A stretch of DNA of 36,121 nucleotides from Synechococcus sp. AG-679-D13. Lineage in GTDB: Bacteria; Cyanobacteriota; Cyanobacteriia; PCC-6307; Cyanobiaceae. The first letter of the stretch is position 1, and the number at the start of each line of letters is the position of its first letter. Shown one piece after another: positions 21,700 through 30,677 of the stretch. Made by a program: the position numbers and the translations under genes. The notes under the pieces are model-generated. The model saw nothing but the letters and a program-made list of their open reading frames with translations, was not told where the DNA came from and ran no database searches. The stretch is taken from positions 1 to 36,121 of the forward strand of contig QCUM01000020.1 in assembly GCA_003210735.1 (NCBI GenBank). The letters run 5' to 3'.

Positions 21700-22899
21700 T
21701 CAGCTTTCGCTCAATTGCATCAGTTTTCCAATCACTTCCTCGACAACTCGGTCTGGGGTGGAGGCTCCTGATGTGATTCCCACATTCACTGGTCCTGAGG
21801 GCAGAAATTGTTCGTCGGTTCGCAACGCTTCACTCAGAGGCATGTGTTCCACCGTATTGGTGCTCACATCGATCCGATCGGGGGTGTCGATGTGGAAGGA
21901 GCGGATGCCTCGGGTGATTGCGATCTCCTGGAGGTGTGTGGTGTTGGAGGAGTTGAATCCCCCGATCACAACCATCAGATCCAAGGGCTCATCCACCAAC
22001 GAGAACATGGCGTCCTGACGTTCCTGCGTTGCATCACAGATGGTGTTGAAAGCAAGGAAATGATCGTTCAGCTCCACGGGTCCATATTTCCGAAGCATTG
22101 TGCGTTCAAACAGTCGCCCGATTTCTTCGGTTTCGCTTTTGAGCATGGTGGTCTGATTGGCGACGCCGAGGCGGACCAGATCTTTATCGGGGTCGAACCC
22201 CACTGAGCACGCCTTGGCAAAGCGCTGCATGAAGTCAGCGCGATCACCTTTCCCAAGGATGTAATCCGCCACGATCTGGGCTTCCTCAAGGTCAAGCACC
22301 ACTAAATAGGTGCCTGCAAAAGAACTTGTGGCGAGCGTTTCCTCATGCTTCACCTTGCCGTGAATGATCGAAGTGACGATCTGCTTCTTGTGCTTCTCGA
22401 CGGTGTTCCATACCTTGGACACCCAGGGGCAGGTTGTGTCAACGATGTGGCAACCCCGTTCGTTGAGCAGCTGCATTTCCTGCACCGTTGCGCCGAAAGC
22501 GGGAAGGATGACCACATCACCGTTGTTGATGCCTGAAAAATCCTTGACGCCCTGTTCCACAGGGATGAACTCAACGTTCATCTCGCGCAGATGATTGTTC
22601 ACCGAGGGGTTGTGAATGATTTCATTGGTGATCCACAACCTTTCTTCCGGGTAGTGCTTGCGGGTTTCGTATGCCATGGCAACGGCTCGTTCCACGCCCC
22701 AGCAAAAGCCGAACGCTTCCGCCAATCGAATATTCAGCCGACCGTGGCTGAGTTTGTAGTTGTTTTCGCGGATGGTGCCGATCAGGCCACTTTGATAGGC
22801 CTGCTCAAGGCTTTCGGCCACTTCTTCGGCACGCCCGAAGCCTCGCCGGTTGTAGCGCTCTGAATTGTGAAGGGAGCGCTTGAAGGCGTGGGTGTCCAT
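21700..22899 (-). CDS. ispH: 4-hydroxy-3-methylbut-2-enyl diphosphate reductase
   Basis: Last enzyme of the MEP pathway; makes IPP and DMAPP from HMBPP using an iron-sulfur cluster and, in cyanobacteria, electrons from ferredoxin. The 399 residues match the long plant/cyanobacterial form. Cluster cysteines are in [15 protein letters not shown] (about 61-75), [15 protein letters not shown] (about 152-166) and [15 protein letters not shown] (about 285-299). [15 protein letters not shown] and [13 protein letters not shown] carry the substrate-binding histidines, and [15 protein letters not shown] and [15 protein letters not shown] complete the set. It is downstream of amt but separated from it by a strong terminator. 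Confidence 0.97.
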   Translation of the reverse strand: MDTHAFKRSLHNSERYNRRGFGRAEEVAESLEQAYQSGLIGTIRENNYKLSHGRLNIRLAEAFGFCWGVERAVAMAYETRKHYPEERLWITNEIIHNPSVNNHLREMNVEFIPVEQGVKDFSGINNGDVVILPAFGATVQEMQLLNERGCHIVDTTCPWVSKVWNTVEKHKKQIVTSIIHGKVKHEETLATSSFAGTYLVVLDLEEAQIVADYILGKGDRADFMQRFAKACSVGFDPDKDLVRLGVANQTTMLKSETEEIGRLFERTMLRKYGPVELNDHFLAFNTICDATQERQDAMFSLVDEPLDLMVVIGGFNSSNTTHLQEIAITRGIRSFHIDTPDRIDVSTNTVEHMPLSEALRTDEQFLPSGPVNVGITSGASTPDRVVEEVIGKLMQLSES

Positions 22900-22950
22900 T
22901 GGGAGCGCAGGAATGCGATAACTCTATGGGGTCTGGCTTGTGGACCAAGC

Positions 22951-22980
22951 AATTAAAAAGCCCGGCCGGATGGCCGGGCT
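22951..22980 (-). terminator. Rho-independent terminator of amt
   Basis: AGCCCGGCC (22959-22967) pairs perfectly with GGCCGGGCT (22972-22980) around a 4-base loop. On the minus strand the stem is followed by TTTTTAATT. It lies 22 bases after the amt stop and isolates amt from ispH. Confidence 0.92.
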
Positions 22981-23002
22981 GAGAACCGAACCCTGAATGG
23001 GA

Positions 23003-24463
23003 TCAGTTGTTTGTGGTCGAGAAGCCTGCGTAGGCCTCCATTCCGTGTTCGCCGATGTCGAGACCTTCGGTTTCTTCCTGCTCAGTGACGCGAATGCCTC
23101 CGAACAAGGCTCCGATGATCTGCCAGGCGATGAAGCAGGTCACCACGGTCCAGATGGCATAGGCACCAGCGCCCAGGGCTTGAACGCCGAGCTGATTGAT
23201 GCCGCCTCCAACAAGGAGACCCAGTCCGGAACCATCGCCCTGAATGTCGTAGCCCCAGAGGCCGATGACGAGGGTTCCCCATATGCCGCACACACCGTGC
23301 ACGGAGAAGGCGCCAACGGGATCATCGATACCTGCGGCATCGAGAGCGGCGACGGAGAAGACAACGATGATGCCGCCCACCAAACCAGCCACCCATGAGC
23401 CGGTGAGGGTGAGGTTTCCGCAGCCGGCAGTCACGCTGACCAACCCGGCCAGGATGCCATTGATGATCATTGTGAGATCAGGCTTCTTGGAGGTGATCGT
23501 GGAAATCACGGTGGCGCCGATGGCCCCGCCTGCAGCTCCAAGGGTTGTTGTGACTGCGACATAGGGCACCCACTGGTCCATGGCCAGCTGGGACCCTGGG
23601 TTGAAGCCATACCAGCCGATCCAGAGGATCAGTGCACCGAGGGTGGCGATGGACATGTTGTGGCCAGGAATCGCCTGAACTTTGCCGCCGACATATTTTC
23701 CGATGCGGGGTCCAAGCAAGGCTGCACCGACCAGACCGGCCCATGCGCCAACGGAGTGAACAATCGAGGAACCAGCGAAATCGATGAAACCCATCTCGCT
23801 AAGCCAGCCACCGTTCCACTGCCAGGAGCCTGCAACGGGATAGATGAAAGCAGTGAGGACCAGGGCGAAGATCACAAACTCCCCGAACTTGATGCGTTCA
23901 GCGACCAAGCCGGAAACGATCGTTGCCGCCGTTCCTGCGAATGCAGCTTGGAACAGGAAATCAACGGTTGGCACCAAACCGGCTTCGCTGATCGTTTCAG
24001 CTGTGACGGTCGGGTCAAAGAAAAGTCCGCCGAAATAGAACCAGCCGTTCGAGCCATCTCCGTACATCAGCGAGTAGCCGATGAACCAGTAGGCCGTCAC
24101 CGCCAGGGCGAAGACGAAGAGGTTTTTGGCAAGGATGTTGACGGCATTCTTCTGGCGACACATGCCTGCTTCAACCATGGCGAAGCCGGCGTTCATGAAG
24201 ATCACCAGAATCGTCGCCACCAGCAACCAGAGGTTGTTGGCAAGAAAAGCTGCTGAGAGCTCAGGAAGCTCTTCGGCCTTGGCTGAGAGCGTGAAGATCC
24301 CCAGCCCCATCAGAGCCAGTGGCGCACATGCCATCCAGGTCATGGCGCGATTCGAGCTGAATCCCCTGATGCTCTTCATCAGCATCATGGGGCCTTCCAA
24401 AAGGTTAGCCTCCTGAAGGGTTTTACGCCGCTTTTTCGGTGGCGCTTGGTATGCAGTTGTCAT
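23003..24463 (-). CDS. amt: Ammonium transporter
   Basis: Amt/Rh family channel that brings ammonium into the cell. The 486 residues comprise a 25-residue basic head, a probable signal sequence (ACAPLALMGLGIFTLSAKAEE) and eleven membrane helices. Hallmarks: NNLWLLVATILVIFMNAGFAMVEAG, FQAAFAGTAATIVSGLVAER (Phe gate region), the first pore His in GSSIVHSVGAWAGLVGAAL, PGHNMSIATLGALILWIGWYGFNPGS, and the second pore His in GAFSVHGVCGIWGTL. Internal Met codons at residues 26-29 could also serve as starts. Control by NtcA is usual for amt in cyanobacteria, but no exact GTA-N8-TAC site was found in the upstream 130 bases. Confidence 0.97.
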   Translation of the reverse strand: MTTAYQAPPKKRRKTLQEANLLEGPMMLMKSIRGFSSNRAMTWMACAPLALMGLGIFTLSAKAEELPELSAAFLANNLWLLVATILVIFMNAGFAMVEAGMCRQKNAVNILAKNLFVFALAVTAYWFIGYSLMYGDGSNGWFYFGGLFFDPTVTAETISEAGLVPTVDFLFQAAFAGTAATIVSGLVAERIKFGEFVIFALVLTAFIYPVAGSWQWNGGWLSEMGFIDFAGSSIVHSVGAWAGLVGAALLGPRIGKYVGGKVQAIPGHNMSIATLGALILWIGWYGFNPGSQLAMDQWVPYVAVTTTLGAAGGAIGATVISTITSKKPDLTMIINGILAGLVSVTAGCGNLTLTGSWVAGLVGGIIVVFSVAALDAAGIDDPVGAFSVHGVCGIWGTLVIGLWGYDIQGDGSGLGLLVGGGINQLGVQALGAGAYAIWTVVTCFIAWQIIGALFGGIRVTEQEETEGLDIGEHGMEAYAGFSTTNN

Positions 24464-24574
24464 GAATGAGAGAGCAGAGCTGCTGTTGAGGTCCTATGCA
24501 CAAAGTGCACAACGACCGACAGCACCAACCGTGGCCTGCAGTGTGCAGCTCAAGTGTTCGTTTGGATACCAAAA

Positions 24575-25339
24575 TCAAATCTTTGCCAGTGGCCGTCGCC
24601 CTTGCCAGCTGATTTTGTTCGCGTTGAAACCAAAGCAGCAGGGCAGAATTTCCACTCCGGCCGCCACGGCTTCCCGGAACAGCGCGCCGTAGCGCGGGTC
24701 GGCCCGATCCCCCGGTGCAAAGTCGTGCACATCCGGGCGGCTGAGACAGGGCACCAGAACCGCCCGGGAATCAGGCAGCACCCCCATCAGTTCCACCAGA
24801 TGTTTCTGACCACGTTCGGTCACTGTGTCCGGGAACAGAGCTGTGGGTCCATTGGTCCAGGTGGTGTTTTTGACCTCCAGATAAATCGGTCGCTGGTCGG
24901 GGTTGTCGTCCGCTGGAGTCAGCAACAGATCGATGCGGCTCCTTCTGTTGGTTCCGTAGGTCACTTCGGCTCGGATTGACGCGATGGGGCCCAGCGGTTC
25001 CACCAGGCATCCCGCTTCAATCGTTGCCTTGATCAGCCTGTTGGGCAAAGCGGTGTTGATGCCCACCCAGCAGGGCTCGCCATTGGTTCCCGGAACTTCC
25101 GCCTGCTCCCACGTCCAGGCCAGCTTGCGTTTTGGGGAGGGGGCATGGCGGAGACGCACGCGCTGCCCCGGGATCAGAACCCCAGTCATCGGGCCGGTGT
25201 TGGCGCAATGGGCTGTGACCGTGTCGCCATTGGCCAGCTCCACGTCCGCCAGGAAACGCTTGTAGCGCTTGATCAGCACCCCTTCCTGAAGGGGCTCGAA
25301 CTCGAGCAGCGCAGTTCCGAGGGCAGGACAACCGGTCAT
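24575..25339 (-). CDS. sfsA: SfsA family protein (DNA/RNA nuclease SfsA)
   Basis: A 254-residue protein of the SfsA family, named for sugar fermentation stimulation in E. coli, with a proposed nuclease fold at the C-terminal half. Motifs: LIKRYKRFLADVELANGDTV (about 21-40), AHCANTGPMTGVLIPG (about 42-57), NTALPNRLIKATIEAG, RRSRIDLLL, PIYLEVKNTTW (PD-D/E-x-K-like Glu and Lys, about 158-168), FPDTVTERGQKHLVELM and the final EILPCCFGFNANKI. ATG 25339 is chosen; the frame is open to 25468 but the extra part is not homologous. Divergent from murJ with 70 bases between starts. Confidence 0.93.
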   Translation of the reverse strand: MTGCPALGTALLEFEPLQEGVLIKRYKRFLADVELANGDTVTAHCANTGPMTGVLIPGQRVRLRHAPSPKRKLAWTWEQAEVPGTNGEPCWVGINTALPNRLIKATIEAGCLVEPLGPIASIRAEVTYGTNRRSRIDLLLTPADDNPDQRPIYLEVKNTTWTNGPTALFPDTVTERGQKHLVELMGVLPDSRAVLVPCLSRPDVHDFAPGDRADPRYGALFREAVAAGVEILPCCFGFNANKISWQGRRPLAKI

Positions 25340-25409
25340 GGCGGAGGCCAGGGGATGTCTATGGTCCACTGCCGCCGCCCCCACAATGCGGCCAAGTTGT
25401 TGAGCCGCG

Positions 25410-27017
25410 ATGGCGCGTTCACTCAAGGGGATCGCTCTGGTGGTCACCCTCGGAACCCTCTTCAGCAAATTTGGCGGCCTCCTCCGTCAGCTGGTGATTG
25501 CTGCGGCATTTGGAGTGGGCGCGGCTTACGACGCGTACAACTACGCCTATGTCCTGCCCGGGTTTCTGTTGATCCTGCTCGGGGGAATCAACGGGCCGTT
25601 TCACAGCGCCATGGTCAGCGTTCTCAGCCGCCGGCCCAAGCGCGAGGGAGCCCACATCCTTGCGGCCTTGAACACCAGTGTCAGTGCCTTGCTGCTGCTG
25701 GTGACGGTGATCCTCGTGCTTGCAGCGGATCCGCTGATCGGCCTGGTTGGGCCGGGGCTCAGCCCTGAGCTGCATGCCATCGCCACCGTTCAGCTGCAAG
25801 TGATGGCGCCGATGGCGCTTCTTGCTGGCCTGATCGGTCTTGGCTTCGGCTCGCTCAATGCGGCAGACGAATTCTGGATCCCGGCCATTTCACCACTCAT
25901 GTCCAGTCTGGCCATGATCGCTGGGGTCGGACTGCTCTGGTGGCAACTCGGTGGGGAGATCGCGCTCCCAGCCGCTGCCATGACCGGTGGTGTGGTGTTG
26001 GCGGCGGCCACCCTGGTGGGCGCCATCTTTCAGTGGCTGATTCAGTTGCCCGCCTTGATGCGTCAGGGTCTGGCCCGCTTTCAACTCGTCTGGGATTGGC
26101 GGCATCCCGGTGTTCGTGAGGTTTGGGCCGTGATGGGTCCGGCAACCCTGTCTTCTGGAATGCTCCAGATCAATGTGTTCACTGATTTGTTCTTTGCATC
26201 AGGGATCGCTGGTGCGGCTGCTGGTCTCGGTTACGCCAACCTGCTTGTGCAGACGCCGCTTGGCTTGATTTCCAATGCTCTGCTGGTGCCGTTATTGCCC
26301 ACGTTCGCCCGACTCACACAGCCTGAGGATCGGCCTCAGCTGATTCATCGCATCCGCCAGGGCTTGATGCTGTCCACTGCGTCGATGTTGCCGCTGGGTG
26401 GTCTGTTCATTGCGCTCGGGACTCCCATCGTTGCGCTGGTTTATCAACGGGGCGCCTTTGATGCCGAGGCCGCGCGGCTGGTGACAGGCCTGCTGATGGC
26501 CTATGGCCTTGGGATGCCGGCCTACCTAGGCAGAGATGTTCTGGTTCGGGTCTTCTATGCCCTTGGCGATGGCACAACACCGTTCCGTTTTTCTGTGGCA
26601 GGGATCGGTCTCAATGTGCTGTTCGATTGGCTGCTGGTTGGTGGTCCCACCCCCTGGGGCAATCAGTCTCCGTTCAACTTTGGAGCGCCGGGGCTGGTGC
26701 TGGCCACGGTGGCGATCAACGTTCTCACCTGCCTTCTGTTGCTTCTGACTTTGCAGCGAAGGCTGGAGGGTTTACCTCTTCGGGAGTGGGGTCTTGATGC
26801 GGCAAGGCTTGCTCTGGCAACAGGTTTGGCCACATGTGCGTCCTGGAGCCTCATGGCGTGGGTGGTCTGGCCTTCCGGTTGGATCGGCTTGATCTGGCAG
26901 ATCGCCGTTCCGGCCAGCCTGGGGCTGTTGGTGTACTGGGGAGCTGGAACAGCCTTTGGCAATCCTGAAGTGACCCAGATCGCCGCTGCACTCCGTCGCC
27001 GGCTGAGAAGGCGCTGA
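25410..27017 (+). CDS. murJ: Lipid II flippase MurJ (MviN)
   Basis: Membrane protein of the MOP superfamily that flips the peptidoglycan precursor lipid II across the inner membrane. The 535 residues with about 14 helices are the expected size. The N terminus ALVVTLGTLFSKFGGLLRQLVIAAAFG and AAYDAYNYAYVLPGFLLILL is diagnostic. Later landmarks are GGINGPFHSAMVSVLSRR, GMLQINVFTDLFFASGIAGA, LGLISNALLVPLLPTFARL, ALVYQRGAFD and AYLGRDVLVRVFYALGDGTTPF. It ends 10 bases before the convergent operon of unknown genes. Confidence 0.95.
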   Translation: MARSLKGIALVVTLGTLFSKFGGLLRQLVIAAAFGVGAAYDAYNYAYVLPGFLLILLGGINGPFHSAMVSVLSRRPKREGAHILAALNTSVSALLLLVTVILVLAADPLIGLVGPGLSPELHAIATVQLQVMAPMALLAGLIGLGFGSLNAADEFWIPAISPLMSSLAMIAGVGLLWWQLGGEIALPAAAMTGGVVLAAATLVGAIFQWLIQLPALMRQGLARFQLVWDWRHPGVREVWAVMGPATLSSGMLQINVFTDLFFASGIAGAAAGLGYANLLVQTPLGLISNALLVPLLPTFARLTQPEDRPQLIHRIRQGLMLSTASMLPLGGLFIALGTPIVALVYQRGAFDAEAARLVTGLLMAYGLGMPAYLGRDVLVRVFYALGDGTTPFRFSVAGIGLNVLFDWLLVGGPTPWGNQSPFNFGAPGLVLATVAINVLTCLLLLLTLQRRLEGLPLREWGLDAARLALATGLATCASWSLMAWVVWPSGWIGLIWQIAVPASLGLLVYWGAGTAFGNPEVTQIAAALRRRLRRR

Positions 27018-27027
27018 TCGCAAGGGT

Positions 27028-27345
27028 TCAGTCGAGTTCAACCTCTTTGATCGCTCTCACCTGGAGGGGAACCTCAAGCCTGTCGCGGCCGATGGTCTGT
27101 GGACCTGAAACCGAGGTGATCTTGGCTTCGATGCCGAATTCCTTGAAGGCGTTTTCCATTTCTTGAATCAACGCCTCCTCCACCTGTTGTTCGGGGTCCA
27201 CGACCTTGCCGATCAGCCGTGCTCCCAACCGACCAATGCGTTGACGAACCACCTCACGGGCGTTGGTGACCTCAATGATCAACACCTCTTGATCGTGCGA
27301 TCGGTTTTCGACTTTATCGGCAGTACGGCTCCAGGATCTCTTCAA
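27028..27345 (-). CDS. Conserved cyanobacterial hypothetical protein
   Basis: A protein of 85-105 residues whose start is unclear. The core, VLIIEVTNAREVVRQRIGRL, then LGARLIGKVVDPEQQVEEAL and MENAFKEFGIEAKITSVSGP, ending with RDRLEVPLQVRAIKEVELD, resembles a short protein present across marine picocyanobacteria; I know no function. TTG 27345 would overlap the upstream DUF3181 gene by 32 bases, and GTG 27285 is the other option; there is no ATG. Alternating beta strands and a central helix fit a small alpha/beta domain. Last gene of a three-gene minus-strand unit. Confidence 0.7.
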   Translation of the reverse strand: MKRSWSRTADKVENRSHDQEVLIIEVTNAREVVRQRIGRLGARLIGKVVDPEQQVEEALIQEMENAFKEFGIEAKITSVSGPQTIGRDRLEVPLQVRAIKEVELD

Positions 27346-27604
27346 GGTCCCGCAGCTGGGCCGGAGGAATCAATCGCGCCAACGGCATTTGACTGGCCCC
27401 CCCCGCAATCGGAACTGATACGGCTTCAAGGGATTTGCGTGCAGCCACCGCCGCGCTTTCGTTCACTCTGGCGCTGCATTCGATCGCCAGGGCCTTCGCC
27501 AGGTTGGCGTCGCCCAAGTACAGATGCCAACCAGAAATCTGGATGTAGAGGCGATCGGAGAGGGCGCTTTGCAAATCTTGCAGCTCGGTAGCTCGCAGAG
27601 ACAT
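27314..27604 (-). CDS. DUF3181 family protein
   Basis: A 96-residue soluble protein, MSLRATELQDLQSALSDRLY, then IQISGWHLYLGDANLAKALA, ending PAQLRDLEEILEPYCR. This is the full DUF3181 pattern (SDRLYIQI-x-WHLYLGDA...LA-LAIEC), which I know only from cyanobacteria; function unknown. Start is ATG 27604. It lies 34 bases after the 2TM gene and overlaps the next gene's longest frame. Confidence 0.85.
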   Translation of the reverse strand: MSLRATELQDLQSALSDRLYIQISGWHLYLGDANLAKALAIECSARVNESAAVAARKSLEAVSVPIAGGASQMPLARLIPPAQLRDLEEILEPYCR

Positions 27605-27638
27605 CAGCAGATCAGCAAGGTAGGGCTCAATCCTGACG

Positions 27639-27893
27639 TCACTCTGCGGGTTCCGCTGCTTTGGGTCGCTGCATGATCACGCTGATCAGCTGCCCAATCA
27701 GAAGAGCCAGCCAGCTTCCAGTGATCCATGGCAGGGTCCCATCGGCCAAGGGATGGCGCATCTCCTGCAGGAACCAGATGCCGCTGTTGACGGCGGCAAA
27801 AACACCTGCGTGAAGGCAAAAGTTGACGATCCGCTCGAAATGGCAATAGGTCGGATCATTTTTGTCAGCGGGTCCGTACCAGCGAATCGGCAT
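27639..27893 (-). CDS. 2TM-domain membrane protein, 84 aa
   Basis: Starts MPIRWYGPADKNDPTYCHFE, then helix 1 (RIVNFCLHAGVFAAVNSGIW), a loop LQEMRHPLADGTLPW, helix 2 (ITGSWLALLIGQLISVIMQR) and a short tail. The two-helix layout with a FxxHxxxFxxxNxxW-like pattern in helix 1 fits the 2TM domain proteins common in cyanobacteria. Function unknown. First gene of the unit with DUF3181. Confidence 0.75.
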   Translation of the reverse strand: MPIRWYGPADKNDPTYCHFERIVNFCLHAGVFAAVNSGIWFLQEMRHPLADGTLPWITGSWLALLIGQLISVIMQRPKAAEPAE

Positions 27894-27986
27894 CTTCCAG
27901 AGTGATTCGGAACTGTTTCAATCCTGGCGCGGGTTGGGTTCGAGTTGACGCCGGGACCCTCGATGGGGTCTCATGGATTCACGCAA

Positions 27987-28060
27987 GCGCTTGTAGCTCA
28001 GCGGATTAGAGCATCTGACTACGGATCAGAGGGTCGGGAGTTCGAATCTCTCCAGGCGCG
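27987..28060 (+). tRNA. tRNA-Arg (anticodon ACG)
   Basis: A 74-base cloverleaf. Acceptor arms 27987-27993 and 28053-28059 pair fully with one G-U; discriminator is G28060. The D arm holds TAGCTCAGCGG-type sequence. The anticodon stem TCTGA/TCAGA (28014-28018, 28026-28030) encloses ACG at 28021-28023. The T arm is GGGAG-TTCGAAT-CTCTC (28036-28052). CCA is not encoded. A terminator follows directly. ACG, read as ICG, serves CGU, CGC and CGA codons. Confidence 0.97.
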
Positions 28061-28065
28061 CTGTT

Positions 28066-28091
28066 AACTGCCTCCCGGGGCAGTTTTTTTT
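28066..28091 (+). terminator. Rho-independent terminator after tRNA-Arg
   Basis: AACTGCC (28066-28072) pairs with GGCAGTT (28079-28085), followed by a run of eight T (28084-28091). It is placed 5 bases after the tRNA end. Confidence 0.93.
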
Positions 28092-28156
28092 GTCTTGACA
28101 GGACCCAGTGCCGCAGCGATTTCTTACCCTCAGCACACGCACGATTGTCAAAACCA

Positions 28157-29446
28157 ATGAGCCAGGTCCCCGGCAGCTCCATCGATGCTGATTTAGCCCA
28201 GGTGGATCCAGCCATCGCCGGGTTCATTGAGCAGGAGCTTCAACGCCAGGAGACGCATCTCGAGCTCATCGCATCTGAGAACTTCGCATCCAGGGCCGTC
28301 ATGCAGGCTCAGGGTTCTGTGCTGACGAATAAATACGCCGAGGGTCTCCCCAGTAAGCGTTACTACGGGGGCTGTGAACACGTCGATGCCATTGAAGAAC
28401 TGGCGATTGAGCGTGCGAAGGAACTCTTCGGTGCTGCCTGGGCAAATGTTCAACCCCACAGCGGAGCTCAGGCCAACTTCGCAGTCTTTCTCGCCCTGCT
28501 TCAGCCCGGCGACACAATCATGGGTTTGGACCTCTCCCATGGAGGACATCTCACCCATGGTTCGCCCGTCAATGTCAGCGGCAAATGGTTCAACGTCATT
28601 CAGTACGGAGTTGATCGGGATACCCAGCGTCTGGACATGGACGCGATCCGTCAGCTTGCTGTCGAGCACAAGCCGAAACTGATCGTTTGCGGCTATTCCG
28701 CTTACCCGCGCACGATTGATTTCGCGGCGTTCCGCGCTATCGCAGATGAAGTGGGTGCTTACCTGCTGGCGGATATGGCTCACATCGCAGGCCTTGTGGC
28801 AGCTGGCGTGCATCCCAGCCCCGTACCCCACTGCGACGTGGTGACCACGACAACGCACAAGACGTTGCGAGGTCCACGAGGTGGCCTCATCCTCTGCCGT
28901 GATGCGGAGTTCGCCAAGAAGTTCGACAAGGCGGTTTTCCCCGGAAGCCAGGGTGGACCGCTTGAGCACGTAATCGCAGCCAAGGCTGTGGCATTCGGCG
29001 AGGCGTTGCAGCCCTCCTTCAAGGCCTACAGCCAGCAGGTGGTCGCCAATGCAGGCGCTCTGGCGGAGCGATTGATCGCTCGTGGCATCGATGTTGTGAG
29101 TGGAGGCACCGACAACCATGTGGTGCTGATGGACCTTCGCGGCATTGGAATGACCGGCAAGGTGGCCGATCTACTCGTGAGCGATGTGCACATCACCGCG
29201 AACAAGAACACGGTTCCCTTTGATCCTGAATCCCCCTTCGTCACCAGTGGTCTTCGCCTGGGGACAGCAGCACTGACCACCCGTGGCTTCGATGCCGATG
29301 CGTTCCGTGAGGTCGCGGATGTCATTGCTGACCGCCTTCTCAACCCTGAGGATGATGCGATTCAGCAGCGATGCCTCGCACGGGTCGAGTCGCTTTGCCA
29401 GCGATTCCCGCTCTATGCGGATGCACGTGAACCGGCGCTTGCCTGA
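28157..29446 (+). CDS. glyA: Serine hydroxymethyltransferase
   Basis: PLP enzyme that interconverts serine and glycine while making methylene-THF; in cyanobacteria it also handles photorespiratory glycine. The 429 residues are full length. Motifs: [20 protein letters not shown] (about 34-53), [66 protein letters not shown], the PLP lysine in [13 protein letters not shown] (about 231-243), and the C-terminal [20 protein letters not shown] and [17 protein letters not shown] 28157 is chosen over TTG 28145. Its product feeds the same one-carbon pool as MetF further down the window. Confidence 0.97.
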   Translation: MSQVPGSSIDADLAQVDPAIAGFIEQELQRQETHLELIASENFASRAVMQAQGSVLTNKYAEGLPSKRYYGGCEHVDAIEELAIERAKELFGAAWANVQPHSGAQANFAVFLALLQPGDTIMGLDLSHGGHLTHGSPVNVSGKWFNVIQYGVDRDTQRLDMDAIRQLAVEHKPKLIVCGYSAYPRTIDFAAFRAIADEVGAYLLADMAHIAGLVAAGVHPSPVPHCDVVTTTTHKTLRGPRGGLILCRDAEFAKKFDKAVFPGSQGGPLEHVIAAKAVAFGEALQPSFKAYSQQVVANAGALAERLIARGIDVVSGGTDNHVVLMDLRGIGMTGKVADLLVSDVHITANKNTVPFDPESPFVTSGLRLGTAALTTRGFDADAFREVADVIADRLLNPEDDAIQQRCLARVESLCQRFPLYADAREPALA

Positions 29447-29537
29447 CTGGACCAAGAGACGTTGGTTCCCATCGTTCGAGCTTCCTAGGATCTGAGCATT
29501 CCCTTGTTGAAAGGGCTGTTCTGATCCAGGAGCCCGC

Positions 29538-30677
29538 GTGAATCTCGCTGCCAGCCCGCTAGCGGTTGCCATGCTGAGCTTTGGTACGGCGGCTGTTGTG
29601 ACCACTGGCTTGGCTCCGATGGTGCGAAGCTTTGGTTTGCGCCTCGGTCTTACCGACAAGCCTGATCCGCGCAAGCAGCACGACAGACCAATGGTGCGTC
29701 TGGGCGGCATTGCGATGGTGCTGGGCTTTCTCCTTGCCCTGACGGTGATCTGGGTGCTTGGGGGATTTGGCCTGCTCGCTCCCGAGCGTGATCAGTTGAT
29801 CTGGAGCACGCTCGCCGGATCACTCTGCTTTTTTTGCATCGGTTTCGCCGACGACCTCTTCGAGCTTTCTCCCTGGCCGAGATTGATTGGCCAGTTCGCA
29901 GTCGCCAGCATCATCTGGAGCCAGGGAGTCCGCATCGGAGCCATCGATCTGCCTTGGTTGAACAGTTCAGGGTCCGCTCTGGTGCTCAGTGATGGATTGA
30001 GTCTGTTGGCCACAGTGGTTTGGTTGGTTGGAATCACCAATGCGATCAACTGGCTGGATGGCTTGGATGGTCTCGCTGCAGGCGTTGCCGGTATCGCTGC
30101 GGTGGGTCTGATTTCTGTGAGCTTCTCGTTGCATCAGGTTGCGGCTGGCTTCCTGGCTGCAGCACTTGCTGGTTGTTGTCTCGGTTTCCTTCGCCATAAC
30201 TTCAACCCGGCCCGGATCTTCATGGGCGATGGAGGGTCCTATTTCCTTGGGTTCACGCTGGCGGCGGTCAGCATTGTTGGCCCTGCCAAAGGATTGACAA
30301 CCGTCAGTCTCGTGTTGCCTTTGCTGATTCTTTCGCTGCCTTTGGCCGATATGTCTGCTGTGATCATGGGCCGTCTGCGGGAAGGCCGCTCACCGTTTTA
30401 TCCAGACAGGCGCCATCTGCACCACCGGTTGCTTCGAGCCGGTTTCAGCCATCGACGCACGGTTCTTCTGATCTACGTGTTCACCCAGTGGCTGGCGGCG
30501 CTTGCCCTGGTCGTTGCCAATGCAGAGATGAGGTTTCTCTGGTTGGGTCTGGCAACAGCGATTCTGGTGGCCACGGTTGTGATCAGCCGCAGGCAACTGC
30601 AGACGGAACGGGCTCTCTGCCAGACATCTCCTTCAGCCGTTGCTGACCCGGCTTCGATCGGTGATCCCCATGGCTGA
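29538..30677 (+). CDS. Undecaprenyl-phosphate N-acetylhexosamine-1-phosphate transferase (WecA/TagO/MraY family)
   Basis: Membrane enzyme that loads a sugar-1-phosphate from a UDP-sugar onto undecaprenyl phosphate, starting O-antigen or other envelope polysaccharide chains. The 379 residues have about 10-11 helices. Motifs: [20 protein letters not shown] (about 37-56), [14 protein letters not shown] (Mg-binding Asp pair, about 103-116), [15 protein letters not shown] (about 168-182), [20 protein letters not shown] and the WecA/TagO-type [18 protein letters not shown] (about 295-312), which sets it apart from MraY. GTG start 29538. cinA begins within its last codons (8-base overlap). Confidence 0.92.
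   Translation: MNLAASPLAVAMLSFGTAAVVTTGLAPMVRSFGLRLGLTDKPDPRKQHDRPMVRLGGIAMVLGFLLALTVIWVLGGFGLLAPERDQLIWSTLAGSLCFFCIGFADDLFELSPWPRLIGQFAVASIIWSQGVRIGAIDLPWLNSSGSALVLSDGLSLLATVVWLVGITNAINWLDGLDGLAAGVAGIAAVGLISVSFSLHQVAAGFLAAALAGCCLGFLRHNFNPARIFMGDGGSYFLGFTLAAVSIVGPAKGLTTVSLVLPLLILSLPLADMSAVIMGRLREGRSPFYPDRRHLHHRLLRAGFSHRRTVLLIYVFTQWLAALALVVANAEMRFLWLGLATAILVATVVISRRQLQTERALCQTSPSAVADPASIGDPHG

Noticed and set aside
24464..24600. NtcA box upstream of amt
   Set aside because: Only GTA-N8-AAC was found, not GTA-N8-TAC, and no -10 box stands at the right distance.
27987..28060. tRNA-Arg as an island attachment site
   Set aside because: No integrase and no repeat of the tRNA 3' end elsewhere in the window; the AT-rich block is far away.
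28193..29119. 308-codon open frame antisense to glyA
   Set aside because: It is a shadow of a highly conserved, GC-rich gene; translation has no family features.
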